From the NCBI GenBank assembly GCA_036392375.1, contig DASVYC010000091.1, positions 1 to 59,842 of the forward strand: 59,842 bases of DNA, read 5' to 3'. This document shows, piece after piece, positions 41,014 to 50,254 of the stretch (within the stretch, counting starts at the first letter, position 1; each line of letters starts with the position of its first letter). The position numbers and the translations under genes are program-made. Below the pieces are notes generated by a model. The model saw only the letters and a list, made by a program, of their open reading frames with translations, did not search any database and was not told where the DNA came from. The stretch comes from JAFEBO01 sp036392375 (GTDB lineage Bacteria > Planctomycetota > Phycisphaerae > Phycisphaerales > UBA1924).

Positions 41014-42714
41014 TCACTCAAATTTGCCGTGCGACTTGATGTCAAAGTCCATCAACGTGGCCAAGGCCTTGGCGTTCTTGTCGCCGACGTCGCTCAGACG
41101 CTTCACCAGCCCCTTGGGCTCATCGCTCGCCAGCTCCGCGAGCTTCTTGAACTTGTGGTCCAGGATGTCGTACAGATCGACCTTGTCCGGACCAAGGTGG
41201 TTGCGTGCGTGGCCGCCGGGGTACATGACCAGGCCGCTGTCGAAGCTGTTCCCCTTGTCGTCGGTGATGATCATCGAGGTCGGGATGCCGTCGGGGTACT
41301 TGGCGTCATACTCGGCACCGCCGTGCTCGAACGACATCTTGTCCATCAGGCGGCGGGTGAGCGGATCGTGCAGGCTCTTGGCGTCGAAGTCGTGTGGGAG
41401 GAGCATCAGGTCCTTCCAGCCAAAGGTCTTGCCCTTCTTCGCACCCGCCAGCTCGAGCGCTTTGCGGAGCATCGTGTTCACGAGGTACAGCATCGAGTGG
41501 TCGGCAGACTGACGGGTCTTGGGATCCCGCTTCGCAGGGTCACCGATGATGCCGAACGCGGGCTCGTAGGCGCGGACGACGATTTTGTTGATGCAGTCGC
41601 CGGTCTGGTCCTCCAGCAGGTGCGGGTTGCGGCTGATGAGGTTGATCAGCCCCTGCAGCGCGCCCGCCGACTGGTGCTCGTAGAGACCGAGCTTGAAGTG
41701 CATACCCATCACTGCGAAGTCGTCGCCCGCCTTGCTCAGCACCAGATCGAAGGGCGAGGCGTAGGTCTTGGTGCCCCAGCCTTCCTTCGCGTCCGGGATG
41801 CCGGTGCCGCCGCTGTGGGTTTTCTTGAAGAGCTGGCCCGGGCCTTCAAACAAGCGGAAGATCGCTTCAGGATTGCGGAAGATGTCGCGCGGCCCCATGA
41901 AGCCGGCCATGGAGCGCTTCACGCTCAGGATCGCGGCTTCGGTGCTGATCGCCGCGGATGCGCCCTTGCTGTCGCTGAGCTGCTTGCCGGCCCGAATCGC
42001 GCGGAAGGGGATGTAGTGGGCGATCACCATGCCGATGGCCGACTCGATCTGCTCCGCGGTGGCGCCCATCATCGCGCCGAACGCCGCGGCCGAGCCGATC
42101 GCGCCGTGCACGACGTGGTCGATCTTGTACGACTTGAGCGAGAAAACCTCGGCGAGGCGGCCGCGGATCTCGTCGATGAGCAGCATGCCCTTGAGCGCGA
42201 ACGCGCCGTCCTTGCCGCGGAGCTGGGCCGCCGCGAGTGCCACCGCGTAGAAGTCGTTGTGCCCGAACTCGCCCGCAAGATGATTGAGCTCGGGGTTGTA
42301 GCCGAAGTTCGTGCCGTTGCTGTCCCACTCGCGCACGGCCGCCGCGTTGGCAACGATGGCCTTCTCGACCTGCACGTCAATCTTCGAGCCGAACGTCGGC
42401 ACACCCGACCGCACGGCGGATCTCGCCCACGGCACACCCGCCATCGAACCGACGCCGCTCACGGGCGTCGCATACTGATGTGCCTCGTCGCGGAGCAAGT
42501 TCGGGGCATTCGTACCCAGCGCCAGCGCCGACACGCCGCACAGGCAGGCGTCGGTGTGGAAGAGCGCGGTGCGATCGAGCACGCTCCGCGACGGCCGGCC
42601 GGTTTTGGCGGCGTCGTCGCTCATGAAGTCGATCGCGTACTGCGCGATGCCCAGCGCCTGGTTGGTGTCGGCGGGGAGATGAACGTGCGTCTCTTTGTTG
42701 ATGCTGAGGGCCAT
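41014..42714 (-). CDS. MmgE/PrpD-family protein (2-methylcitrate dehydratase-like)
   Basis: 566 residues. Family fold: helical domain with FHTDACLCGVSALALGTNAP, NGTNFGYNPELNHLAGEFGH (the conserved substrate-pocket region), KGMLLIDEIRGRLAEVF and GFMGPRDIF, then the C-terminal lid. PrpD dehydrates 2-methylcitrate in propionate breakdown; a related branch acts on cis-aconitate. No prpB or prpC is adjacent, so the exact substrate is open. The true start is 42714 (MALSINKETH); the upstream extension of the frame has shadow composition. Divergent from the hydroxyacid dehydrogenase gene. Confidence 0.9.
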   Translation of the reverse strand: MALSINKETHVHLPADTNQALGIAQYAIDFMSDDAAKTGRPSRSVLDRTALFHTDACLCGVSALALGTNAPNLLRDEAHQYATPVSGVGSMAGVPWARSAVRSGVPTFGSKIDVQVEKAIVANAAAVREWDSNGTNFGYNPELNHLAGEFGHNDFYAVALAAAQLRGKDGAFALKGMLLIDEIRGRLAEVFSLKSYKIDHVVHGAIGSAAAFGAMMGATAEQIESAIGMVIAHYIPFRAIRAGKQLSDSKGASAAISTEAAILSVKRSMAGFMGPRDIFRNPEAIFRLFEGPGQLFKKTHSGGTGIPDAKEGWGTKTYASPFDLVLSKAGDDFAVMGMHFKLGLYEHQSAGALQGLINLISRNPHLLEDQTGDCINKIVVRAYEPAFGIIGDPAKRDPKTRQSADHSMLYLVNTMLRKALELAGAKKGKTFGWKDLMLLPHDFDAKSLHDPLTRRLMDKMSFEHGGAEYDAKYPDGIPTSMIITDDKGNSFDSGLVMYPGGHARNHLGPDKVDLYDILDHKFKKLAELASDEPKGLVKRLSDVGDKNAKALATLMDFDIKSHGKFE

Positions 42715-42819
42715 GGTGTCGCCTGAGAAATGGTGCCGAGAATGTCCGCGAAACAGGGCGCAACAGTACGCGCCGGGAAGATCGGCCGTAGACTCGGGCG
42801 GGCCACTAGGAGGTCGGAC

Positions 42820-43935
42820 ATGCGGTGTGCAAGATTCGCGGCTCGTATCGCGGCGGTGCTGGTTGTCATCGCCCTTTCCCCGCTCGCGGCACGCGCCGTG
42901 GACGATCTGCCCGGATCGCTCCGCAACGCCCGCATCGCCCGCCCCGTGCCCCAGGACGCGGCTGCGCCCACGCTTACCTATTTGGCAGGGGCGCTCAGCG
43001 ACCAGCAGATTGAAGAGCTCCGGAAGGTCGCGCCGAACGTTCGCGTGCTGCGAGCGTCGAGCCGCGGCGAAGCGATGGACAACGCCCCCGAGGCCGACGG
43101 CGTCGAGGCGCGATTCCTCTCGCCCGAGTTTCTCGCCAAGGCGACCAAGCTCGCGTGGGTCCACGCAACCAGCGCCGGCGTCGATCGCTTTGTTGCCATG
43201 CCCGCGCTCAAAGAGCGGGCGTCGATCGTCGTGACCAATTCCCGCGGCGTGCACGGCCCGGCCATCGCCGATCACGCAATCGGTATGCTGCTGTCGCTCA
43301 CGCGCCGGCTGCCGGAGTATCACGACGCGCAGCAGCAGAAGAAGTGGGGGGTCGCTGATCGCGAGAATGGGCCCCACGCCGTCACGCTTCAGGGTCGCAC
43401 GATGCTCGTCGTCGGTATCGGCGGCATCGGCACCGAGATCGCCCGCCGCGCCCACGGCTTCGGGATGCGCGTCATCGCGACCCGCCGCACCGATGCCCCG
43501 CGGGAATCGTTCGTGGAGCGGGTGGGCAAGCCCGAGGATCTCGGCTCGATGCTGCCCGAAGCCGATGTAGTCGCGATCTGCGTACCGCTGACCCAGGAGA
43601 CGGAGAAGCTCTTCGACGCCGGAATGATCGGGCGCATGAAGAAGGGCTCGTACCTCATCAACATCGCCCGCGGGAGGATCGTGGACACAGATGCGCTGAT
43701 CACCGCGCTCAAAGACGGTCGTCTCGCCGGAGCGGCCCTCGATGTGACCGACCCCGAGCCGCTTCCAGCGGATCACCCGCTCTGGAACGCTCCGAACGTG
43801 TTGATCACGCCGCACGTCGCCGCCGACGGAGCATTGACCGAGGAACGCTGGTGGGCCCTGTACAAGGAGAACATCCGTCGCTTCGGCGCTGGCGAGCCCC
43901 TGCTCAACTGCGTCGACGTCGCGGCCGGGTATTGA
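42820..43935 (+). CDS. Exported D-2-hydroxyacid dehydrogenase
   Basis: 371 residues; AGGAGG precedes the ATG. N-terminal signal peptide (ARIAAVLVVIALSPLAARAV) before a complete NAD-dependent dehydrogenase: GIGGIGTEIARRAHGFGMRV with ATRR following, INIARGRIVDTDAL carrying the catalytic Arg, a Glu in DVTDPEPLP, and catalytic His in VLITPHVA. Family enzymes interconvert 2-oxo and D-2-hydroxy acids in the cytoplasm. Export of a soluble NAD enzyme is unusual, and the signal may be uncleaved. Confidence 0.9.
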   Translation: MRCARFAARIAAVLVVIALSPLAARAVDDLPGSLRNARIARPVPQDAAAPTLTYLAGALSDQQIEELRKVAPNVRVLRASSRGEAMDNAPEADGVEARFLSPEFLAKATKLAWVHATSAGVDRFVAMPALKERASIVVTNSRGVHGPAIADHAIGMLLSLTRRLPEYHDAQQQKKWGVADRENGPHAVTLQGRTMLVVGIGGIGTEIARRAHGFGMRVIATRRTDAPRESFVERVGKPEDLGSMLPEADVVAICVPLTQETEKLFDAGMIGRMKKGSYLINIARGRIVDTDALITALKDGRLAGAALDVTDPEPLPADHPLWNAPNVLITPHVAADGALTEERWWALYKENIRRFGAGEPLLNCVDVAAGY

Positions 43936-43974
43936 GTCGATCGCGGCGCTGCCCGCGTGCCGGTGTCAGGCCGT

Positions 43975-44880
43975 TTACTCTGCCGCTTCGAGAATCCCCT
44001 TCTCCGCGAGGAACTTCCGCAGCGACCGCTCGTACTCGCCTGACTTGCCCGGAAAATCCAGATGGTCGCACTCCAGCGTGATCAGCGTGGCGTCGGGTCG
44101 GATCTTCTTCAGCGCCAGCGCGTGCGCGTACGGGATCACGCGGTCTTTGGTGCCGTGGGTGATGATGACCGACGCGCTGAGCCTCGGCAGTTCCAGATCG
44201 GTCCGAAACGGATGCGTCACCAGGAACGAGGGGACGAGGTACTTGCCCGACATCGCCGCCACGCTCGTGAACGTGCAATCCAGCACCAACGCCGCGGGCT
44301 GCACGCTCGTGGTATCGCGCAGCCTCGCCGCCACCGCGACCGCCACGCCGCCGCCCAGCGATCGACCCAGGTGCACCAGCCGCTTAGGGTCCACCTCGGG
44401 CCGCTTGAGCGCATCGGTGATGAACCGTACCGTGTCCTGCACGATCCCTTCCTGCGAAGGTGAGCCCGTCGCGCGCCCATAGCCGCGGTACTCGGGCAGA
44501 AGCACGTTGCACCCCAGCGACGCGTACAACTGCGCCAGCCTCGTGTAGTTGTCGATGATGTCGCCGTTGCCGTGGAAGAGCACCACCAGCGGTCCGGGAT
44601 TGGAAGGCGAGCGGCTCTGGCCCGTGAAGTACCACGCTTCGACCCTCACCGCCTCGCCGTTCGCAGCCGGGGGCTGCTCGATCCACCATTGCTCCGCCTC
44701 CGGCGGCTTGCCGGTGCCCCGGTGCCTGCCCGCATATTCCGACGCGAAGATGATGTCGCCCTGCACGTTGTACATGACCGCGCAGTACGCCGCGTAGATG
44801 CTCACGAGCGTCAGTGAAAACCCAGAGAGCAGCACGCGGACCAGGAACCCCGGGCGGCGGTGTCGAAGAGGCAGTTGCAT
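43975..44880 (-). CDS. Membrane-anchored alpha/beta hydrolase
   Basis: 301 residues. N-terminal transmembrane anchor (LVRVLLSGFSLTLVSIYAAY). The hydrolase core shows the oxyanion segment LVVLFHGNGDIIDNYTR, nucleophile elbow LGRSLGGG (Ser), acid THGTKDRVIP (Asp) and histidine ECDHLDFPG. Resembles the BEM46/serine aminopeptidase S33-like group; substrate unknown. Convergent with the hydroxyacid dehydrogenase gene. Confidence 0.88.
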   Translation of the reverse strand: MQLPLRHRRPGFLVRVLLSGFSLTLVSIYAAYCAVMYNVQGDIIFASEYAGRHRGTGKPPEAEQWWIEQPPAANGEAVRVEAWYFTGQSRSPSNPGPLVVLFHGNGDIIDNYTRLAQLYASLGCNVLLPEYRGYGRATGSPSQEGIVQDTVRFITDALKRPEVDPKRLVHLGRSLGGGVAVAVAARLRDTTSVQPAALVLDCTFTSVAAMSGKYLVPSFLVTHPFRTDLELPRLSASVIITHGTKDRVIPYAHALALKKIRPDATLITLECDHLDFPGKSGEYERSLRKFLAEKGILEAAE

Positions 44881-44955
44881 ACACCAGATGATTGGAGGGC
44901 CGCCCCGAGCGGTTTCAGCGCCTTTTCCCTTGCGTGAATCTCGTTCCTGTGTCGG

Positions 44956-47952
44956 TTACGGGCACAACACATCGTTATACGCGAGCACGAAGAGTTGAAA
45001 ATCCTGATCGTCCACGACCGCATCGCGGTTCAGATCACCGGGACAATCGCCCGGCATCGTCGGGTCGCTGCAATCGAGGATGTTGTACCAGCGGGCAAAG
45101 CTCTGGAAGTCGATGTCGTCGACGTTGCAGTCGGCGTTGTAGTCGGCCGGGCACGTAAGCCGCAGCGAAACGCCGTTGGACTTGTACCACAGCCGCCAAG
45201 AGCGTCCGAGCGTTGCGGGCGGCACGTCGAGGTTCACGGTATCGAACGTGCCGACGATGGCCGGTCCTTGGATGAACGGGATCTCGTCGCAGGTGGTGGT
45301 GAGGCTGTAGTTGATCAGCCTCACGATCGCGGTGCCAGCGAGATGCAGCGTGCTGTTGCCGTTGATGACGTCGTACTGGCCGGGGTCGCCGCCAATGGCT
45401 TGCAACTGCACGGTCGCAGTCGGCGCGAACGCGACGCTGCCGTTGCGGAATCCGATCGTGTCAATGCTGTCCGCCAGCCCGCCAGGGGAAACGACCCCTT
45501 GAATCGTGAAATTGCCGAAGATGTTGCCGCGTCCGATGACCGCCTGACCCAGCGAGAGCGTGGCGGTGTCGGCGCTGCCGGGGCCGCTGAGGTACGCAGT
45601 ATCGAGGCTTCCGGAGGCGTTGAGTCGCACCACGCCGGTGCCGAGGAGCGTGGTGCCGGAGGGGAAGCTCGCAAACGTGAAGTTACCGCCGGCGGTTGGG
45701 TTCACGAGGATAACGCTGTTGTTCGTGAAATCAGCGAGCGCGATGCTCGCGTTGTTGTCGATGTGGAGCGGAGCGAAACTAATCGCATTGGTGATCAAGC
45801 TCCCCGAGCCGACCGCGCGGACCACGCCGGTGGAGAGCGTGGAGTACAGGTTGCCTCCGCTCAACTCGGCACCCTGAAGAGCGACATCGCCTTTGTCCAC
45901 AGTGACGGCGCCGTTCACTTGGGTCACGCGGCCGCGGAGGCGGAGCACGGCGTGGGGGTCGATCGTGCTCCCGAGGAGGACGCCGCTGTTGATGATCGGT
46001 GCGTACACATTCCCGTTTCCAGAGATCGTGTGCCCCGCAAGATTGGTGATGATCGCGTCGTTGGTGGCCGTGAGATACGCGGTATCGGGATTGGCCGCTG
46101 TGGCGTTGAGATAGAGCGTGCCGTTGCCGCCCAGGGTCGTAGACGCCACCGCACGGATCTGCGTGAAGTTCAGGCCCTGCGTGGGATTCACGATGATGCT
46201 GGCGTTGTTGATGATCCCGCCCGCACCGATCTCCAGCACGCTGTTGTTGAAGACCTCGAGCTCGCCCTCGTTGGTGACGCCCGAGATGCGCGATGTGCCC
46301 GCGGTGCGCAGCACGCCGGTTCCCAGCGACGCGAGGAAGCCGCCGCTGATCGACGCACCGTTCGCGAGCTGCAGCACCGCGTTCTGGCCGACGAGGCGCC
46401 CGGCGGCCGCCTGGTCGATCGCGGACCGGATCTCCAGCGGACCCGCCGGGTTGTCGGCACGGATGGTGCCGAGGTTGGTCATCGGCGCGTAGATGCGCCC
46501 GGTGCCTCGGATCGTGTGGTCAACGCTGTTCGTGATGGACGCATCGCCCGCGGCGCTGAGGTACGCGGTGTCGAGACTCGCCGAAGCGTTCAGGACGACC
46601 GCGCCGACGCCGCCGAAGACCGTGCTCTCGTTCGCGCGGACCTGGGTGAAGTTGATTCCGGTGCCGTCGTTGATGTGCAGCGTCCCGTTGTTCTCGATTC
46701 CTGCCGCAAGGAGCTGCAGTGTCGAGTTGTTGTCGACTTGCACAACGCCGACGTTCTCGACGCCTGAGACTGTTGATGTGCTGTTGGCTCGAACGCGGCC
46801 GCTGCCCACGGACCCGAACCGTCCGCCGGAGACGATCGCTCCGTTGCTGAGCGCCGCGTCGGCGTTGTCACCCACGATGCGGCCGTCGCCTTCCTGGGTC
46901 ACGGCGGAGCGGATCTCTAGCGCCCGTCCGTGCACCGTGCCCCGGATGACGCCCCGATTCGTCATCGGCGCATAGATGCGGCCGCTGCCGGTAATCGCGT
47001 GCGAGGCCTCGTTGACGAATGAGCCGCCCGCGTCGGCATCGATCATCGCCGTGTCCAGGTTCGTGTTCGAGCGAAGATAGACCGCTCCGCTGCCCGCCAG
47101 AGTTGTCGGCACCTCGGCCCGCAAGCGAGTGAAGTTGAAGCTCGCACCGTTGTTGACCTCGATGGTCGCGTTGTTGACGATGCCGACGCCGCGCACGCGG
47201 AGCGTGCTGTTGTCGAGAACGCTGCCGTTGGCTTGGACGAGCACAGCCTCGACCGCGCTCGCGCCAGAGGCCTGCCACGTGCCTGCTCCGAAGATCGAAC
47301 CGCCGGTGAGCGAGCCGCCGTTGCCGAGTCCGAAGATGCCGGTGGTGCACTGAATGGTCCCGCCGCCGACCTGCGTCAACGTGCCCCGGTTCTCGAGGAG
47401 TCGCCCGGGTGCGTCCGCACGAATGATGCTCTCGTTGACGATGGTGCCGTAAAGCCGCCCCGCTCCGGCGATCACGTGCGGCGATTTGTGTGTGATCAGA
47501 CCGCTGCCGGCCGCGGCCTCGAGGTACGCCGAATCGAGTGTCGTGCTCGAGTCGAGCCGAACGAGGCCGCTGCCTTCCAGCGTCCCGTTCACCTGAAATC
47601 GCAGCGGAGTGAAGTTAAACCCCATTCCGTTGCCGATGCGGATGAGGCCGTGGTTGACAACGTTCGTGTCCGTGATGTTCAACGCCGCCGCGTTGGCGAT
47701 CGCGAGCGTCGCGTCCGGATTCTGAACCTCGACGCGTCCCGGGTTTACGGTGCCGCTGAGAGTGACCGTATAGGTGCCGGGCAGGCCGATCACCGCGAAC
47801 TCGGTCGAAACATCGGGCACAGCCACGGGCAACCAGTTGCCCTGCGTCTGCCACGTGCCGCCGCCGGCGTTGTTCCAATTGATAACCTGCGCCACCGAGG
47901 TCGAAGACCCGGCAAGCACAGCGAGCAAGGCAATCAAACGAGATGAACGCAT
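44956..47952 (-). CDS. Large secreted repetitive beta-helix-like protein with paired dockerin-like end
   Basis: 998 residues; signal peptide SRLIALLAVLAGSSTSVAQV. The body consists of about five imperfect repeats of roughly 185 residues. Each runs through NNGTLHINDGTGINFTQVRA, a LDTAYLSAA-DASITNSV, GTGRIYAPMTNLGTIRADN, LEIRSAIDQ and SGGFLASLGTGVLR, the pattern of a right-handed beta-helix or autotransporter passenger. An autotransporter-like end (VISPGG-like region, YDVING) leads to two dockerin-like units (NADCNVDDIDFQSFARWYNI and NRDAVVDDQDFQLFVLAYND), finishing in LCP. It has no beta-barrel, so it is secreted or surface-attached. Role unknown; adhesin is possible. Confidence 0.85.
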   Translation of the reverse strand: MRSSRLIALLAVLAGSSTSVAQVINWNNAGGGTWQTQGNWLPVAVPDVSTEFAVIGLPGTYTVTLSGTVNPGRVEVQNPDATLAIANAAALNITDTNVVNHGLIRIGNGMGFNFTPLRFQVNGTLEGSGLVRLDSSTTLDSAYLEAAAGSGLITHKSPHVIAGAGRLYGTIVNESIIRADAPGRLLENRGTLTQVGGGTIQCTTGIFGLGNGGSLTGGSIFGAGTWQASGASAVEAVLVQANGSVLDNSTLRVRGVGIVNNATIEVNNGASFNFTRLRAEVPTTLAGSGAVYLRSNTNLDTAMIDADAGGSFVNEASHAITGSGRIYAPMTNRGVIRGTVHGRALEIRSAVTQEGDGRIVGDNADAALSNGAIVSGGRFGSVGSGRVRANSTSTVSGVENVGVVQVDNNSTLQLLAAGIENNGTLHINDGTGINFTQVRANESTVFGGVGAVVLNASASLDTAYLSAAGDASITNSVDHTIRGTGRIYAPMTNLGTIRADNPAGPLEIRSAIDQAAAGRLVGQNAVLQLANGASISGGFLASLGTGVLRTAGTSRISGVTNEGELEVFNNSVLEIGAGGIINNASIIVNPTQGLNFTQIRAVASTTLGGNGTLYLNATAANPDTAYLTATNDAIITNLAGHTISGNGNVYAPIINSGVLLGSTIDPHAVLRLRGRVTQVNGAVTVDKGDVALQGAELSGGNLYSTLSTGVVRAVGSGSLITNAISFAPLHIDNNASIALADFTNNSVILVNPTAGGNFTFASFPSGTTLLGTGVVRLNASGSLDTAYLSGPGSADTATLSLGQAVIGRGNIFGNFTIQGVVSPGGLADSIDTIGFRNGSVAFAPTATVQLQAIGGDPGQYDVINGNSTLHLAGTAIVRLINYSLTTTCDEIPFIQGPAIVGTFDTVNLDVPPATLGRSWRLWYKSNGVSLRLTCPADYNADCNVDDIDFQSFARWYNILDCSDPTMPGDCPGDLNRDAVVDDQDFQLFVLAYNDVLCP
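45650..47900 (-). repeat. Internal ~185-residue protein repeats
   Basis: The protein segments GAGRLYGTIVNESIIRAD, GSGRIYAPMTNRGVIRG, GTGRIYAPMTNLGTIRAD and GNGNVYAPIINSGVLLG mark the same position in successive repeats; each is preceded by a DTAYL or DTAM unit. At DNA level the copies are diverged. Confidence 0.7.
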
Positions 47953-48033
47953 ACAAACCCCTGCGAGAGTGCGAAGCCGCAGTCTACCTCGCGGGTCAAT
48001 CGGGGCAGCATCCGAAAGACTGAACACCCGTGT

Positions 48034-48780
48034 TCATCGCAGCGTCTTCATCACCCGACGCACTTCCTTGAGCCACGCAAAGTCCGCCTCCCAAGGCCAG
48101 GGATGCCCGGACTCACCCGGCTGACCCATGTCCTTGGGCCCGAACCACCAACCTCCCCAAAGGATCACGCTGTCGCACCGCTCGCGGCAGATATCCAGGA
48201 TGCGCCCGAAGTACGGGATCATCTTGTTCCGTGTCTCCTTGTTGCTGTGGTGGTAGTGGGGGCAGATGAACGGGATCACGGGCTTGCCGTATTTGTAAGC
48301 CTCCTCGATGTTCGCGAGCGCGTATTTCTCGTAACCATTGGCGTCGTCGTAGAACGCGTAAAGCGAAGGGCAGATCACATCCAACTCATCCGCGAGCACG
48401 GAGTTGAACCGGTTGCTCCCGCGCCACGCGAGCAGCTTCTCGTCGTTGGGCATCACCGGCGTCCAATAGTCGCTCACAGGGCAGACCGCGTACGTGCCGA
48501 CCTGTGCCGACTTCACCTTCTTGTCACGCTTCGCGGCCCGGATCGACTCGATTCGCTGCGCGTGCCCCTGCGCCACGCACTCCGCGGCCTGCACCCGAAC
48601 GTCCGAGCACAACGCCTCGAAGTCCACGATCAAGAGGTCGGACTTCTGCTCGCTCGCCCACTTCCCGACCGACACCGGATCAAATCCGCCGCGGCTGTAC
48701 CACGACACGGGCTCCAGCCCTTCGACCTTGAGGTCGGGCTGGTTCTTGAAGGCCAGGAGGTTGTAGATGGTGAAGGGCAT
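48034..48780 (-). CDS. Hypothetical protein, possibly glycoside-hydrolase-like TIM barrel
   Basis: 248 residues, no signal peptide. Segments SDLLIVDFEALCS, VGTYAVCPVSDYW, LDVICPSLYAFYDDANGYEK, KPVIPFICPHYHHSNKE and CDSVILWGGWWFGP form a beta/alpha series with buried hydrophobic strands ending in Asp, Glu, Tyr and Trp, as in TIM-barrel hydrolases. It starts abruptly and is short for such a barrel. It could be an N-terminally trimmed member. No family claimed. Confidence 0.65.
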   Translation of the reverse strand: MPFTIYNLLAFKNQPDLKVEGLEPVSWYSRGGFDPVSVGKWASEQKSDLLIVDFEALCSDVRVQAAECVAQGHAQRIESIRAAKRDKKVKSAQVGTYAVCPVSDYWTPVMPNDEKLLAWRGSNRFNSVLADELDVICPSLYAFYDDANGYEKYALANIEEAYKYGKPVIPFICPHYHHSNKETRNKMIPYFGRILDICRERCDSVILWGGWWFGPKDMGQPGESGHPWPWEADFAWLKEVRRVMKTLR

Positions 48781-48815
48781 GGGAAATCCAGATCCCGAAG
48801 GTCAAGCCTTAAACC

Positions 48816-49013
48816 TCAGATCGCGGTTGTCCGATGTCGGAAATCCGGTGAAGCGACTTCCCGACCCTCGCCCGCGCCCTCTTGTACGTCGATCCCGACG
48901 CACTGTTCGCCGTTGCAGCACGGCTGCACATTCACGCCGCAGCGGCGGCACTGGTCGTGGCCATGGACGCGGACCAGTTCGAGCGGCCGGGAGCAGTACG
49001 GGCAGCGTGACAT
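48816..49013 (-). CDS. Small zinc-ribbon protein
   Basis: 65 residues. CPYC and CRRC pairs 16 residues apart make a zinc ribbon (MSRCPYCSRPLELVRVHGHD, QCRRCGVNVQPCC), with two further Cys (CNGEQC). The rest is polar. Probably a metal-binding adaptor; function unknown. Begins 10 bases from the end of the TIR gene. Confidence 0.7.
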   Translation of the reverse strand: MSRCPYCSRPLELVRVHGHDQCRRCGVNVQPCCNGEQCVGIDVQEGAGEGREVASPDFRHRTTAI

Positions 49014-49022
49014 GTGTCAACT

Positions 49023-50129
49023 CTACATTTTAGGGGAGGGGCTGTAAGTTGTGCCATCCGAAGCACCTAGCCGACCGTCTTTGAGGGACCAGTACTTGCC
49101 AGTCACGCGATTAAGTAGAGTGACCAGCATGCTTTGGCTCTTGAAACTCTCGCGGTTCTGCGCGTTCTGGTGATGTGTTTCCAGCAGCCGGTCGATCTGA
49201 GCGGGTGATAAGCTTGAGAGACGTGGAAACAGAGTTGTTGCCGTCCAGGCTGAGTCTTTGAAGCTCTCTGACGCGGCGTAGGCGGCAACCACGCATTCGA
49301 ACCAACGAGTTCCATCGCGGAGTTTCGGTACAACAAGGTCAATTACTTTCAGTGCGAGAGCATCGGTGTCAGACAAGCTGCATCCACTAACGCCTTGAGA
49401 CTTGCCCATCAATCCGTATGGATCCTTTCCGAGTCGAATAGGAAGAACCGGTACGCCGCGGCCGATGGCGACTCCGACTTCCTGGTCGGTCCACGAGGAG
49501 TCGTGGAAATCGGGCGTCAGAAGAGCCACCAGAGCGTCCATGCTAAAAAGCGCATTCTCAATTTCTCTTTGCCATTCCAATGTGGGCTCGATGTCTTCGT
49601 GCGCCACGAAGGCGGCGACGCCGCATCGCTCCAACGAGCTCTTTAGGCGTGAAGTTTCAACTCGATGGGTTGCCTTGTGGCTCAAGAACAGGCGAATTGC
49701 TGCGGGTCCCCAAATGCGATGAAGTTCGTCTGAGGTCGGAATGTCCGCAGCGACATTTGGGCGATAAATGCCAGTGCTGACGCGCCAGTTGCCCTTGTCA
49801 GCAGCGACTAGTTCGAGTCTCACGAAACTGATTCTCTCGCTGTCGTCGCTGTTTAGCTGGTTCAGATCGAGAGTCAGTCGGTTCTGGACGTCTTCTTTTC
49901 TCGAAAGCACCTTAAGAAACAGGTCATCAGGAAGAGCGAAAGTGATTCCGTGTCCATGCACGCCGCCGTTCCAATTGTCGTAATCCCAGCCTTCTGCAAC
50001 CGACACGACGCCGTTAACGACTATGTCAAAAAGGTCGCGCTCGCCTGTTTTTTTATACTGCTTGGCCAAGACCGCGAAGTAGGCGTCGACGCGTGCGGGC
50101 AATGAGAATTTCGGCGAAGGCTGGGTCAT
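49023..50129 (-). CDS. TIR-domain protein with unknown N-terminal domain
   Basis: 368 residues. TIR domain at about 145-240: AIRLFLSHKATHRVETSRLK, VAAFVAHEDIEP, ALVALLTPDFHDSSWTDQEV. Glu217 in SSWTDQE is the catalytic NADase position. The N-terminal 130 residues (LFDIVVNGVVSVAEGWDYDN, WNGGVHGHGITFALP) are an unassigned domain. The C-terminal 110 residues are helical (LSSLSPAQIDRLLETHHQ). Bacterial TIR proteins are usually NAD-cleaving effectors of anti-phage immunity or signalling enzymes. Sampled 60-base stretches are 53-57% GC against about 68% in the aquaporin gene next door, which suggests recent acquisition. No partner defence gene is adjacent. Confidence 0.87.
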   Translation of the reverse strand: MTQPSPKFSLPARVDAYFAVLAKQYKKTGERDLFDIVVNGVVSVAEGWDYDNWNGGVHGHGITFALPDDLFLKVLSRKEDVQNRLTLDLNQLNSDDSERISFVRLELVAADKGNWRVSTGIYRPNVAADIPTSDELHRIWGPAAIRLFLSHKATHRVETSRLKSSLERCGVAAFVAHEDIEPTLEWQREIENALFSMDALVALLTPDFHDSSWTDQEVGVAIGRGVPVLPIRLGKDPYGLMGKSQGVSGCSLSDTDALALKVIDLVVPKLRDGTRWFECVVAAYAASESFKDSAWTATTLFPRLSSLSPAQIDRLLETHHQNAQNRESFKSQSMLVTLLNRVTGKYWSLKDGRLGASDGTTYSPSPKM

Positions 50130-50254
50130 ACAACGAGGTGTACTACGAAGGAGTCATGATGCAAATACCGAGTGCTGTTGATCGAAGCTGGTAGCGCCAT
50201 GCTTTTCGCCGCGACGATGCGATGCAACGATCGACCAGCGGGAGCAAGTGAAAA

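Noticed and set aside
42715..43815. N-terminal extension of the PrpD-like protein to 933 residues
   Set aside because: The extra 367 residues are antisense to the hydroxyacid dehydrogenase gene and have no fold-like pattern; homology begins at MALSINKETH.
44995..46767. Plus-strand frame of 590 codons opposite the repetitive dockerin protein
   Set aside because: Arg/Asp/Val-rich antisense product; the minus frame has signal peptide, repeats and dockerin-like units.
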